Positions 52,719-61,058 of a DNA stretch of 64,000 nt are shown piece by piece. The notes under the pieces are model-generated. The model had not been told where the DNA came from, did no database searches, and saw only the letters and a program-made list of their open reading frames with translations. The stretch comes from Megasphaera hominis. Lineage in GTDB: Bacteria > Bacillota > Negativicutes > Veillonellales > Megasphaeraceae. The position numbers and the translations under genes were made by a program. Numbering within the stretch: the stretch's first letter is position 1; every line of letters begins with the position of its first letter. The stretch is from positions 5,216-69,215 of the forward strand of contig NZ_JACOGK010000014.1 in the NCBI RefSeq assembly GCF_014269395.1. The letters run 5' to 3'.

Positions 52719-52832
52719 ATATGCATAACAAAACATTGGGTAATGAGGCCCGGTTTGAGCTGTCATGGATAGTTCCGACTGGGCCTTTCGCATACCCCGT
52801 GTGATGTACTTCTTAGAAAGGAAGTGAAGGAA

Positions 52833-53072
52833 ATGCGAGTTTTACTTACAGCTATACCTTTTATCTGGTCTGTTATCTGTCTGCCCTTCGTGAATATCTC
52901 ACATCCCTTTATCTTGGGCTTGCCTTTTGTAGCCTTTTGGGAACTCTTTGGGATTCTCGTTGCCGTAGCAGCGCTGCATTTTTTGTGGAAAATAGACCAT
53001 CGTCCTGGCGGTATCGCCACGAAGGATCACTTATATATGGATCCGTCTGTCAAAAAGGAAGATATACGTTAA
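52833..53072 (+). CDS. DUF3311 small membrane subunit of SSS transporter
   Basis: 79 residues with two membrane helices (LTAIPFIWSVICLPF, and LGLPFVAFWELFGILVAVAA). DUF3311 proteins usually sit before a sodium:solute symporter and act as its small partner. ATG at 52833 is ten bases after AAAGGAA; a GTG at 52824 lies too close. It is followed 24 bp later by the symporter with a near-identical ribosome-site block (GAAAGGAAGTGAAG), which looks duplicated. Confidence 0.85.
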   Translation: MRVLLTAIPFIWSVICLPFVNISHPFILGLPFVAFWELFGILVAVAALHFLWKIDHRPGGIATKDHLYMDPSVKKEDIR

Positions 53073-53096
53073 GCGTATAGAAAGGAAGTGAAGTAC

Positions 53097-54560
53097 ATGG
53101 ATAATTTCGGTCCTTTAATTATTTTATTTGCCTTTATTATAGGTATTTCTATTTTAGGCGCCATCCCGGGTCTGAAAGACCGTAAGATGAGTGCTGAAAA
53201 CTGGGCCGTCGGTGGCCGTAATTTTGGCCGCTGGTTGAACTGGTTCATTATGTGCGGCGAAGTATACACGGCCTTTGCTTTCCTCGGTGCCAGCGGTTGG
53301 GCCTATGCCCGTGGCGGCCCGACGTTCTACATCCTGGCTTATGGCGGTCTGGCCTATCTCGTTGGCTACCATGTATTGCCGCGGGTTTGCGCTTTAGGTC
53401 ACAGACATAAACTGGTTACGCAGGCCGATATGGTCGAATACCTTTACGACAGCCGTCCTCTCGGCATTTTTCTTTCCTGCATTGGCGTGGCCTTCCTCTT
53501 GCCGTATCTGCAGCTGCAGCTGACGGCCCTGGGCCTCATCGTAGAAGTAGCTTCCTTAGGTGCTATCGGCCGTGTTACGGCGATGCTCATTGCCTTCGTC
53601 ATGGTAGCTCTCTTCGTATTCCTGAGCGGCCTCAAAGGCGTTGCCTCTACGGCAGTCTTTAAAGACGTGTGCATGATTGCAGCCATGATCGGCTTCGGTA
53701 TTTATCTGCCGTACCATTATTATGGCGGTTTTACGGAAATGTTCACGACCATTGAAGCGGCAAAACCGGGGTTCCTGACCTTCCCTGGCGGTACGCAGAA
53801 TCTGGACGTTACCTGGGGCATGTCGACTATCCTCTTGACGGCCTTTGGCTTCTATATGTGGCCTCATTTTTCAACGAATACCTTTAGTGCTAAAGACCCG
53901 GATGTACCGCGTCATAACGCTATTTTCTTACCCTTTGCCCAGCTGGCCTTGATTTTCCCCATGCTCGTTGGCTTTACGGCTGTTATTTACTACGCCAGCA
54001 ATCCTTTGCCGCAGGCCGATATGGCCTTCCTCTTCCTCGTACGGGATACTTTCCCGACGTGGGTATTAGGGATCCTCGGCGGTGCCGGTGCCCTGGCCTG
54101 TATGATTCCGGCTGCGGACTTGCTCCTTTCGACGTCCTTGCTGATTTCCCGTAACATTTACGTCAAAGGCTTCCGCCACAATGACGAAAACATTTCGCCG
54201 GAACATATGAAGAATATTGCCCGCTACCTGATCCTGGTTCTGACGGCGGTCGCTTTGTATCTCTCCATTTTCCATGCGAACCTCCTGGTTAACCTGCTCC
54301 TCACGGGGTATTCCGGCGTTACGCAGTTCTTCCCGACCATCGTCTTGGGCCTGTTCTGGAAGAAAGCCAGCAAGCTCGGTGCCGTATGCGGCCTCGTTGT
54401 TGGTGAAGCTCTCGTATTCCTGCTCATCCTGAGCAAAATGGATCCGTTCCCCTTGGGCGCCTTCCATGTCAATGCCGGCTTCTTTGCCCTTTGCATGAAC
54501 GCTCTCGTCTTTGTTATCGTCAGCTTGCTCAGCAAATCGGGCAAGACCAAGATGATCTAA
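53097..54560 (+). CDS. Sodium:solute symporter (SSS family)
   Basis: 487 residues, about 13 membrane helices. SSS pattern: the ENWAVGGRNFGRWLNWFIMCGEVYT start and GALACMIPAADLLLSTSLLISRN. Likely imports an organic acid or amino-acid derivative with Na+. Start ATG at 53097 by analogy with its partner. It converges on an M20 amidohydrolase gene, which suggests that an N-acyl amino acid or peptide could be the cargo, though a separate role is possible. Confidence 0.9.
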   Translation: MDNFGPLIILFAFIIGISILGAIPGLKDRKMSAENWAVGGRNFGRWLNWFIMCGEVYTAFAFLGASGWAYARGGPTFYILAYGGLAYLVGYHVLPRVCALGHRHKLVTQADMVEYLYDSRPLGIFLSCIGVAFLLPYLQLQLTALGLIVEVASLGAIGRVTAMLIAFVMVALFVFLSGLKGVASTAVFKDVCMIAAMIGFGIYLPYHYYGGFTEMFTTIEAAKPGFLTFPGGTQNLDVTWGMSTILLTAFGFYMWPHFSTNTFSAKDPDVPRHNAIFLPFAQLALIFPMLVGFTAVIYYASNPLPQADMAFLFLVRDTFPTWVLGILGGAGALACMIPAADLLLSTSLLISRNIYVKGFRHNDENISPEHMKNIARYLILVLTAVALYLSIFHANLLVNLLLTGYSGVTQFFPTIVLGLFWKKASKLGAVCGLVVGEALVFLLILSKMDPFPLGAFHVNAGFFALCMNALVFVIVSLLSKSGKTKMI

Positions 54561-54593
54561 GCTTCATACGTGCTGTGACATACGCAGCCTGAT

Positions 54594-54637
54594 AAAAATG
54601 GATTTCTGATCTGTATGGTTAGAAATCCATTTTTTTA
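54594..54637 (+). terminator. Terminator of SSS transporter gene
   Basis: AAAAATGGATTTCT / AGAAATCCATTTTT stem plus T run. Confidence 0.9.
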
Positions 54638-54669
54638 TAGTGTAGTACTTGGGCTGGAGAATATAAAAT

Positions 54670-54714
54670 AAAGCTGTGCCAAAGAGGAGCAATCCTTCTT
54701 GGCACAGCTTTTTA
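54670..54714. terminator. Bidirectional terminator for the convergent M20 gene
   Basis: AAAGCTGTGCCAA / TTGGCACAGCTTTTT stem. Confidence 0.88.
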
Positions 54715-54743
54715 CTTTTGTATAGCCCGTTGGCGAGTAGGCA

Positions 54744-55991
54744 TTACATACCGCGCAAACCTAACTGGACGGGATCTTCCGTATTTTGTGTGAAGTCGAT
54801 GTGGGGCTGGTCTTTTAAGAGCTCCAGTGTATAGCCTACACCGGCAGCGGCGCCGGCGCGCAGGCCTTCTTCGTCGATATCAAATTGCGGCGTATGATGG
54901 TTGCCGCCACAGCCCTTTTCCAGGTTCTGAATCCCCGTAAAGGTAAAGACGCCCGGGAAGAGGGACAGTGTCAGGCCGAAGGTTTCCGAAGCCATCCAGG
55001 CTTCAACGGGGTAGAGATGATCTTTGCCCATGTATTTTTCGATAGCCTTTTCGGCGTAGTCCACGCACACGTCGTTATTGCGCACTTCGAGCAGGGGCTG
55101 CTTCATGCGTACGATTTCATAGGTGCAGCCGTAGGTGTCGCATTCGTTCTGCAGCATCTTCGTCAGATCTTCAAAGGCCTTCTTGCCAGCCTTTTCGTAG
55201 CTGAAGAAGCGGGACGAACCGCCGAAGAAGAGCTCGTTAGGAATGACATTGTATACCGAGCCGGCCTGGACGGTACCGATGGAAATGGTCAGGCATTCCG
55301 ACGGATTAATCTGCCGCATGCGCCAGGCCTGGAGATTGCCGTAAAAGGCGTGGAAGCAATCAATGGGGCTCTGGGACAGATCAGGACGCGAGCCGTGACC
55401 GCCGTGGCCTTTGATCTTGATCTGGAAGGCAAAGCCGCCGGCCATAGCAGCACCGTGGACGACACCTATTTTGCCGGCCGGAATATCCCAGCGTACGTGC
55501 GTGCCGTAGCAGTAGTCGATGTGCTGTTTGACCAGGTAGGGCATGAGGTGCTGTGTTGCATCAGAGCCTTCTTCAGCCCGTTCGAACATGACGATGACCC
55601 GGCCGGACCACTGGTCTTTGATTTCCTGTAAGACCTTGGCTTCTGTCAGGACCATAGCCATGTGGCCATCGTGTCCGCAGGCGTGCATGACGCCGGGCTT
55701 TTTGGAAATGCAGGCCCGCTTTTGGTTCAGGTTGGTGTCTGCTTCCTGGATGGGCAGGGCGTCAATATCGGTTCGCAGGAGTACTGTTTTGCCCGGTCCG
55801 TTTTCGATAAAACCAAAAACGCCGCCGTGCGGTACGACTTCTGTACGCAGGCCGTATTCTTCCAGCTTCTTCTGGATATACTCGCAGGTTTCGTCTTCCA
55901 CGTTGGATAATTCCGGATTTTCGTGGAAATAGCGACGCAAAGCAACCAGTTCATCATAGTGTTTGTTTACTAATGCTTGTACATCGATCAT
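54744..55991 (-). CDS. M20-family amidohydrolase (aminoacylase / IAA-amino acid hydrolase type)
   Basis: 415 residues. Metal and catalytic motifs of the M20D group: RRYFHENPELS, LLRTDIDALPIQE, MHACGHDGHMAM and FERAEEGSDATQ (catalytic Glu), plus HVRWDIPAGKIG. Likely cleaves N-acyl amino acids. ATG at 55991 (MIDVQALV) follows GGAGG; a longer frame to 56075 has no site. It is divergent from the Mg2+ ATPase leader and has the nearest possible functional partner in the convergent SSS transporter. Confidence 0.9.
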   Translation of the reverse strand: MIDVQALVNKHYDELVALRRYFHENPELSNVEDETCEYIQKKLEEYGLRTEVVPHGGVFGFIENGPGKTVLLRTDIDALPIQEADTNLNQKRACISKKPGVMHACGHDGHMAMVLTEAKVLQEIKDQWSGRVIVMFERAEEGSDATQHLMPYLVKQHIDYCYGTHVRWDIPAGKIGVVHGAAMAGGFAFQIKIKGHGGHGSRPDLSQSPIDCFHAFYGNLQAWRMRQINPSECLTISIGTVQAGSVYNVIPNELFFGGSSRFFSYEKAGKKAFEDLTKMLQNECDTYGCTYEIVRMKQPLLEVRNNDVCVDYAEKAIEKYMGKDHLYPVEAWMASETFGLTLSLFPGVFTFTGIQNLEKGCGGNHHTPQFDIDEEGLRAGAAAGVGYTLELLKDQPHIDFTQNTEDPVQLGLRGM

Positions 55992-56217
55992 AGTGATCAA
56001 TCCTCCCCCTGGTGAGTGTAGTAATCTGTATTGGCAGACGCCGAAGGAGCCTGCAATACAATGTAAGTATAACACTTGTATAAATAAAATAAAAGAAATA
56101 GCAGTAAATCTATTAAAAATTTTAATTACAATCTAATGATAAAGAAAATAGACCGGCATACAGCCCTCTGGTGCAGCGGCAGCCTGATTTTTTACGGTAA
56201 ATTTACGGTAAAAATGT
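55992..56217. other. AT-rich intergenic region left of the Mg2+ ATPase promoter
   Basis: No gene. A tandem TTTACGGTAAA repeat (56191-56212) lies just before the -35 box and may be a regulator site. Confidence 0.45.
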
Positions 56218-56246
56218 TTGACAATCCTTTCTTTTGCGCCTATACT
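56218..56246 (+). promoter_or_regulatory. Promoter of the Mg2+ ATPase operon
   Basis: TTGACA (56218-56223), 17-bp spacer, TATACT (56241-56246). Confidence 0.85.
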
Positions 56247-56249
56247 AAA

Positions 56250-56470
56250 TCCTGCAAAAGAACAACTCCGGTAGGTGAGGCTACTACAGGGATATGGACT
56301 GCTGCCGCAACAGGATGGAGACATCCCGCGCCGGTTTGAACAGGTTGTATCGACTAAGGTACAACATAACGCAGTTACACCGCCCTCTAGAGCCAAAGCT
56401 CGTACGGCGGTCATAGCAGATATACTATGCACATTCACGCCGTTCGGGCTCTGTCCGGGCGGCGTTTTTT
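56250..56470 (+). ncRNA. M-box (ykoK-type) Mg2+ riboswitch with terminator
   Basis: Contains the M-box core GGTAGGTGAGGCTACTACAG (from 56269) and ATATGGACTGCTGCCGCAAC (from 56290), followed by the expected later helices (CGACTAAGGTAC, AGCTCGTACGGCGG). An intrinsic terminator ends it (ACGCCG/CGGCGT, six T, 56437-56470). High Mg2+ should favour termination before the transporter gene. Confidence 0.93.
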
Positions 56471-56505
56471 GTGCCGATTTCTCAAGGAAAGGATGGTATC
56501 AGATA

Positions 56506-56598
56506 ATGGATAGTTCTGATGGGGGCAGTCCGTCACATAGGGTAACCGTAACTACAGCCTGGTCTGGTGCCATGCTCCGTACGGGAAACCGGCACTGA
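56506..56598 (+). CDS. Possible leader peptide (30 aa) between M-box and mgtA
   Basis: ATG at 56506 about ten bases after AAAGGA; reads MDSSDGGSPSHRVTV and ends RTGNRH before TGA. Acidic residues and Pro near the N-terminus recall Mg2+-sensing leader peptides of enteric mgtA, but the likeness is weak. The stop lies nine bases before a hairpin covering the mgtA ribosome site, so its translation could affect that hairpin. Confidence 0.35.
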   Translation: MDSSDGGSPSHRVTVTTAWSGAMLRTGNRH

Positions 56599-56607
56599 CC
56601 GGAATAC

Positions 56608-56633
56608 CTCCTTAGTGGTTTTTGATTAAGGAG
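56608..56633 (+). promoter_or_regulatory. Hairpin sequestering the mgtA ribosome binding site
   Basis: CTCCTTA (56608-56614) is the perfect complement of TAAGGAG (56627-56633), which is the Shine-Dalgarno of mgtA. Loop of 12 nt. Would block initiation when folded. Confidence 0.65.
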
Positions 56634-56642
56634 AAAAAAGAA

Positions 56643-59393
56643 ATGAAAAAGAAAGTCATGGATAAGAAAGCACAAGCTGCAGCGGCTGCTACACAGGCAG
56701 CCCTCCAGGCAGAAGCAGCGCTTACCGTAACGGATCTGCTGCGGCAGCTGGGCACGTCCCAAGACGGCCTGAGCGAAGCAGAAGCAGCACAGAGCCGGGA
56801 AGCAAACGGCGAAAACCGGGTTACACGGGAAAAGAAAAAGTCCATAGGCCGTCGTCTGACGGAAGCCTTTGTCAATCCCTTTACGATCATCCTCGTCTTC
56901 CTGGCGGCCGTTTCTGTCGTGACGGATATGATCATCCCGATCATGCAGCACAATATGGACGACTACAATCCGGCTACGGTCATCATTATTTCCGTGTTGG
57001 TCATCCTTTCGGGGACCCTCCGCTTTGTCCAGGAAACGCGCAGTGGTGATGCGGCAGCTAAGCTCCTGGAACTGATTACGACGACCTGCACGGTCATCCG
57101 CAAGGGCGAAGGGAAGAAGGAAATTCCCTTGCAGGATGTCGCCGTCGGCGATCTCGTCTTTCTTTCGGCGGGCGATATGGTACCGGCAGACGTGCGCATT
57201 ATAAAAGCGAAGGATCTCTTCGTCAGCCAGGCCTCCCTGACCGGTGAAAGTGCGCCCCAGGAAAAGGTACCATCTGTCGCAGCCGGTCATGAAGCCGTAA
57301 CGGAACTGACGAACCTGGCCTTTATGGGGACTAATGTCATCAGCGGCTCTGCTACAGGCGTAGTCCTGCGCAACGGCGACCGCACCCTCTTTGGCAGCCT
57401 GGCCAGCTCTATGGCCCAAGAAGCACCGGAAACAAACTTTACGAAAGGCGTCAACTCCGTGTCGTGGATCCTCATCCGCTTCATGCTGGCCATGGTGCCC
57501 TTCGTCTTCATCATCAACGGCCTCACCAAGGGCAACTGGATCGCCGCCTTCCTCTTCGCGATTTCCGTAGCCGTCGGCCTGACGCCGGAAATGCTGCCCA
57601 TGATCGTCACGACCTGCCTGGCTAAGGGCGCCGTTTCCATGTCGGAAAAGAAGACCGTCGTCAAGAGCCTCAACTCCATTCAGAGCTTTGGCGCCATGGA
57701 CGTTCTCTGTACGGATAAGACGGGGACCCTGAGGCAGGACCGGGTGGCTCTCGAATACCACCTCAACGCCTTTGGCCAGCCGAGCCAGCGCGTACTGCGC
57801 TATGCCTATTTGAACAGCTATTTCCAGACGGGCTACAAAAACTTTATGGACCGTGCCGTCATCGCCCGGACGGAACGGGAAGAAACAGAAGACCCGCGCC
57901 TCATCGATTTGTCTGAAACGTATACCAAGGTCGATGAAATCCCCTTTGATTTCTCGCGGCGCCGCCTGTCGGTCCTCGTGCGTGACCGCTCTGGCAGCAC
58001 GCGCATGATCACTAAAGGGGCCGTAGAAGAAATGCTCGCTATTTGCACCTATGCCGAACAGGGCAGTGACGACGTACCCCTTACGGACGACCTGCGCCGG
58101 CAGATCCTGTCCGTAGCAGATAAGCTTAACGACGAAGGCATGCGCGTCATCGCCTTAGCCCGTAAGAACGATCCTGCACCGGTCGGCGCCTTTGGCGTCA
58201 AGGACGAAGGGGACATGATCTTCATGGGTTACCTGGCCTTCCTCGATCCGCCTAAGGATACGGCCATGACGGCTATTGCCGCCCTGAAGGACCACGGCGT
58301 CGTCACCAAGGTCCTCACAGGGGATAACGAAAAGACGACGCGCTGCATTTGCCGCCAGGTCGGCCTGCCTGTAGACCACATCCTCTTAGGCAGTGATCTT
58401 GAAAACATGGATGACGAAACGCTCCAAAAAGAAGCAGAACGGACGACGGTCTTTGCCAAGTTATCGCCGGACCAGAAAGCCCGCGTCGTCACAGCCCTGC
58501 AGGCAGCAGGCCACACCGTAGGCTTCATGGGCGACGGCATCAACGATGCGCCGGCCTTAAAGCTCGCCGATATCGGTATTTCCGTCGACAGCGCCGTCGA
58601 TATTGCCAAGGAATCGGCCGACATTATCCTCCTGGAAAAGAGCCTCATGGTTCTCGAACAGGGGATTATCGAAGGCCGCAAGACCTATGCCAACATGATC
58701 AAATACATCAAGATGACGGCGTCGTCCAACTTTGGCAATATGTTTTCCGTTCTAGCTGCCAGTGTCCTCCTGCCGTTTTTGCCCATGATGAGCCTGCAGC
58801 TCATTATCCTTAACCTGGTCTATGAAATTTCCTGTATTGCCATCCCCTGGGATAATGTCGATGAAGATTACCTCAAGGTACCGCGCAACTGGGATGCGTC
58901 GACTATTGGCAGCTTCATGATCTGGCTGGGGCCGACGAGCTCCGTTTTCGACTGGATTACGTACCTCGTCCTTTATTTTGTCATTTGTCCGTACTTCGTA
59001 TCCGATGGGCTTACGTACCATCAGATTGCCACGACGGCCATGATTACCAGCGGCCCCATGGCCGGCCTCAGTGTCCGTGATGCCTATGAAGCCATGTTCC
59101 AGGCGGGCTGGTTCGTCGAATCCATGTGGACCCAGACACTGGTCATCCACATGATCCGCACGCCGAAGATCCCCTTCCTGCAGAGCCATGCGTCGGCTAC
59201 GCTGACGACGCTCACCTGCGCCGGTATTGCTGTCCTGACGGCACTGCCCTTTACACCCATTGCCCGGGATTTGGGTTTCGTCGCCCTGCCGGGACCGTAT
59301 TTCTACTTCCTTGCCGTCGTCGTCATTCTCTACATGCTCTTGGCGACGAGTGTCAAGAAAGCCTACATCCGTCATTATGGCTCCCTCCTTTAG
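56643..59393 (+). CDS. mgtA: Mg2+-importing P-type ATPase
   Basis: 916 residues, P3B ATPase. Phosphorylated Asp358 in [16 protein letters not shown] loop in [13 protein letters not shown]; hinge [18 protein letters not shown]. Ten membrane segments in the usual 2-2-6 order. The N-terminus has an Ala/Gln-rich stretch (about 10-30) before the actuator. ATG at 56643 follows AAGGAG by nine bases; an in-frame TTG at 56622 lies inside the hairpin and is rejected. Controlled by the M-box, and probably by the second leader segment. Followed by a 33-residue membrane protein gene. Confidence 0.96.
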   Translation: MKKKVMDKKAQAAAAATQAALQAEAALTVTDLLRQLGTSQDGLSEAEAAQSREANGENRVTREKKKSIGRRLTEAFVNPFTIILVFLAAVSVVTDMIIPIMQHNMDDYNPATVIIISVLVILSGTLRFVQETRSGDAAAKLLELITTTCTVIRKGEGKKEIPLQDVAVGDLVFLSAGDMVPADVRIIKAKDLFVSQASLTGESAPQEKVPSVAAGHEAVTELTNLAFMGTNVISGSATGVVLRNGDRTLFGSLASSMAQEAPETNFTKGVNSVSWILIRFMLAMVPFVFIINGLTKGNWIAAFLFAISVAVGLTPEMLPMIVTTCLAKGAVSMSEKKTVVKSLNSIQSFGAMDVLCTDKTGTLRQDRVALEYHLNAFGQPSQRVLRYAYLNSYFQTGYKNFMDRAVIARTEREETEDPRLIDLSETYTKVDEIPFDFSRRRLSVLVRDRSGSTRMITKGAVEEMLAICTYAEQGSDDVPLTDDLRRQILSVADKLNDEGMRVIALARKNDPAPVGAFGVKDEGDMIFMGYLAFLDPPKDTAMTAIAALKDHGVVTKVLTGDNEKTTRCICRQVGLPVDHILLGSDLENMDDETLQKEAERTTVFAKLSPDQKARVVTALQAAGHTVGFMGDGINDAPALKLADIGISVDSAVDIAKESADIILLEKSLMVLEQGIIEGRKTYANMIKYIKMTASSNFGNMFSVLAASVLLPFLPMMSLQLIILNLVYEISCIAIPWDNVDEDYLKVPRNWDASTIGSFMIWLGPTSSVFDWITYLVLYFVICPYFVSDGLTYHQIATTAMITSGPMAGLSVRDAYEAMFQAGWFVESMWTQTLVIHMIRTPKIPFLQSHASATLTTLTCAGIAVLTALPFTPIARDLGFVALPGPYFYFLAVVVILYMLLATSVKKAYIRHYGSLL

Positions 59394-59424
59394 GAACGGC
59401 CTGTTTATAGAAAGGAGAACTGCT

Positions 59425-59526
59425 ATGCTTCTTATTGATCCCATTTTCTGGATTGGCCTGGGGGCCATTGCTGCACTGGTCTGCGTCATGCAGGTCTTAT
59501 GCTGGAAGGTCCTTTCCAAGGCCTGA
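59425..59526 (+). CDS. 33-residue single-pass membrane protein co-transcribed with mgtA
   Basis: ATG at 59425 with AAAGGAGAA upstream, 31 bp after mgtA and before the operon terminator. Sequence starts MLLIDPIFWIGLGAIAA and ends KVLSKA: one hydrophobic helix of about 22 residues (about 5-27) with two Cys on its C-terminal side and a short basic tail. Comparable in size and place to KdpF, MgtR or MgtS small partners of cation ATPases, but not recognisably homologous. A stabilising or regulatory subunit is the working idea. Confidence 0.75.
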   Translation: MLLIDPIFWIGLGAIAALVCVMQVLCWKVLSKA

Positions 59527-59537
59527 GCTAGCGATAC

Positions 59538-59577
59538 AAAAGAGGTACTTCGCCACTGTGGTGAAGTACCTCTTTTT
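59538..59577 (+). terminator. Terminator of the mgtA operon
   Basis: AAAAGAGGTACTTC / GAAGTACCTCTTTTT stem; also suits the convergent LysR gene. Confidence 0.92.
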
Positions 59578-59586
59578 CGGTGCCTC

Positions 59587-60492
59587 CTAAAAGAGCAGGT
59601 CTAATTGGTCTGTCGATTTTTTTTCTAATTCCTGGTGCAGACAGGCTAAAAAATTCTGGACGCTCTGCCGTTTGTAGGCTGACTGCCTGACGACACAATA
59701 CATAAGCCGTTTGGGAATTTTAAAGCGTGTCTGGCACCTGCGGATATGGGTGTTGTCAGCAATTTCTTCAGCTGCACTCAAGGGCACGATGGCCCAGCAG
59801 TTCTCTAAGGACGTAAACATTTGGAAGTTGCTCATGGTGGTCAGCTTGGCCAGAGGCTGTTCGGCCTGGCCAAAGGTTTTTTGGTGCCATTCCTGCATGG
59901 AATCGCTCCATTTGGCGGAGATTTCCCGATTGGGCAGCAGCTGGTTTTGTGAGACCGGATCTGTATAGCTGGAATTTACAGAGCAGATGATGACCATGGG
60001 CTCACTGAAGACGGGAAAAATAGAAAGGGAGCTCTCCATTTGGACGTCGCTGTGAAACATGATGTCCATGAGGTTGTCTGTCAGTTTTTTATTGGCAAAG
60101 GCCGGCGCATTGTCGGCTTCTTCTATTTCCAGGCGGTACATAGGGTATTGGCGCAAGAACTGCTCGTATACAGGTGGGAAGAGATACGTGCCTACGCTGT
60201 TGACGACGGTAATGCGCAGCTCTTCCGGCTCCTTCTTTTGGCGGATTGAGAGCATGTTGTGCGTAATGTCGCGATACTGGCAGGCATACTGATAGAATTG
60301 TACCCCTTCCGGGGTCAATTCCAGTGTCCGCGTGCCATTGCGGCGGAAAAAGAGCTGGCAGCCAATGTTTTCTTCCAGCTTTTTCAGGCGCGTACTCAAG
60401 GAAGACTGGGTAATATGCAGGGACTCGGCCGCCTTGGAGATACTCTTATGCCAGCAAATCGTCAAAAACGTTTCAATTTCTAAGTCTGTCAC
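59587..60492 (-). CDS. LysR-type transcriptional regulator
   Basis: 301 residues. The N-terminal HTH is KSISKAAESLHITQSSLSTR (residue 15 on), followed by an effector-binding domain. GTG start with AAAGGGG upstream. It is divergent from the alanine/glycine symporter gene across 566 bp, and probably regulates that symporter and the aminotransferase. Unlike the first LysR (14162), its upstream region lacks the ATAGT-N5-ACTAT site. Confidence 0.9.
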   Translation of the reverse strand: MTDLEIETFLTICWHKSISKAAESLHITQSSLSTRLKKLEENIGCQLFFRRNGTRTLELTPEGVQFYQYACQYRDITHNMLSIRQKKEPEELRITVVNSVGTYLFPPVYEQFLRQYPMYRLEIEEADNAPAFANKKLTDNLMDIMFHSDVQMESSLSIFPVFSEPMVIICSVNSSYTDPVSQNQLLPNREISAKWSDSMQEWHQKTFGQAEQPLAKLTTMSNFQMFTSLENCWAIVPLSAAEEIADNTHIRRCQTRFKIPKRLMYCVVRQSAYKRQSVQNFLACLHQELEKKSTDQLDLLF

Positions 60493-61058
60493 AGCCAGGG
60501 CCCCTTTATCGCGTGGATATATTCACTAGATTATCGATAGAGAAAAATACAATAGTATATATATCTAATAAAATAGAATAAAAACATAAAAAGTAAAATG
60601 AAACACAAAAATAATATGGTCTTTCATCCATATTATATAACATCGAATTCAACCATGCAAAATACTAAACTTATAAATATATAAAAGTTATTTACTAGCT
60701 TATTCTTAAAATATAACTGATAAAATAAATAATTCATTAGTATTTATGCTGATAAATATAAAATGCAATAAATATATAGATAAAGGAAAGGAGATTTCTT
60801 CTCGTAATTGGGACAAGAAAATTTAAAACCTGTTTTAAGTATTACTTAAAAGAATTTATATATTGATTTGAATGAATATATAAAAACGTAAACTTGAATT
60901 TTACAGGTATGTAATTATTCGCTACAATAAAAGAAAGTAAACACCGGTGTAACGAAAGCTTGAATTTTATACGTACGTAGACATCTATATTTCTATTTTA
61001 AAGGACGTGTACACGAGATCTTTTTTTGAAAATTATATATTTGTGGAGGTGTAGTTGT
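60493..61058. other. Long divergent control region with direct repeats
   Basis: No gene. Very AT-rich. CTTGAATTTTA occurs at 60893-60903 and 60959-60969, each followed by a GTA-rich stretch (GGTATGTA, CGTACGTA). Between them is the palindrome ACACCGGTGT (60941-60950). CGTGTACACG (61006-61015) precedes T7. An AAAGGAG with no start after it lies near 60787. The repeats are candidate LysR sites. Confidence 0.55.
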
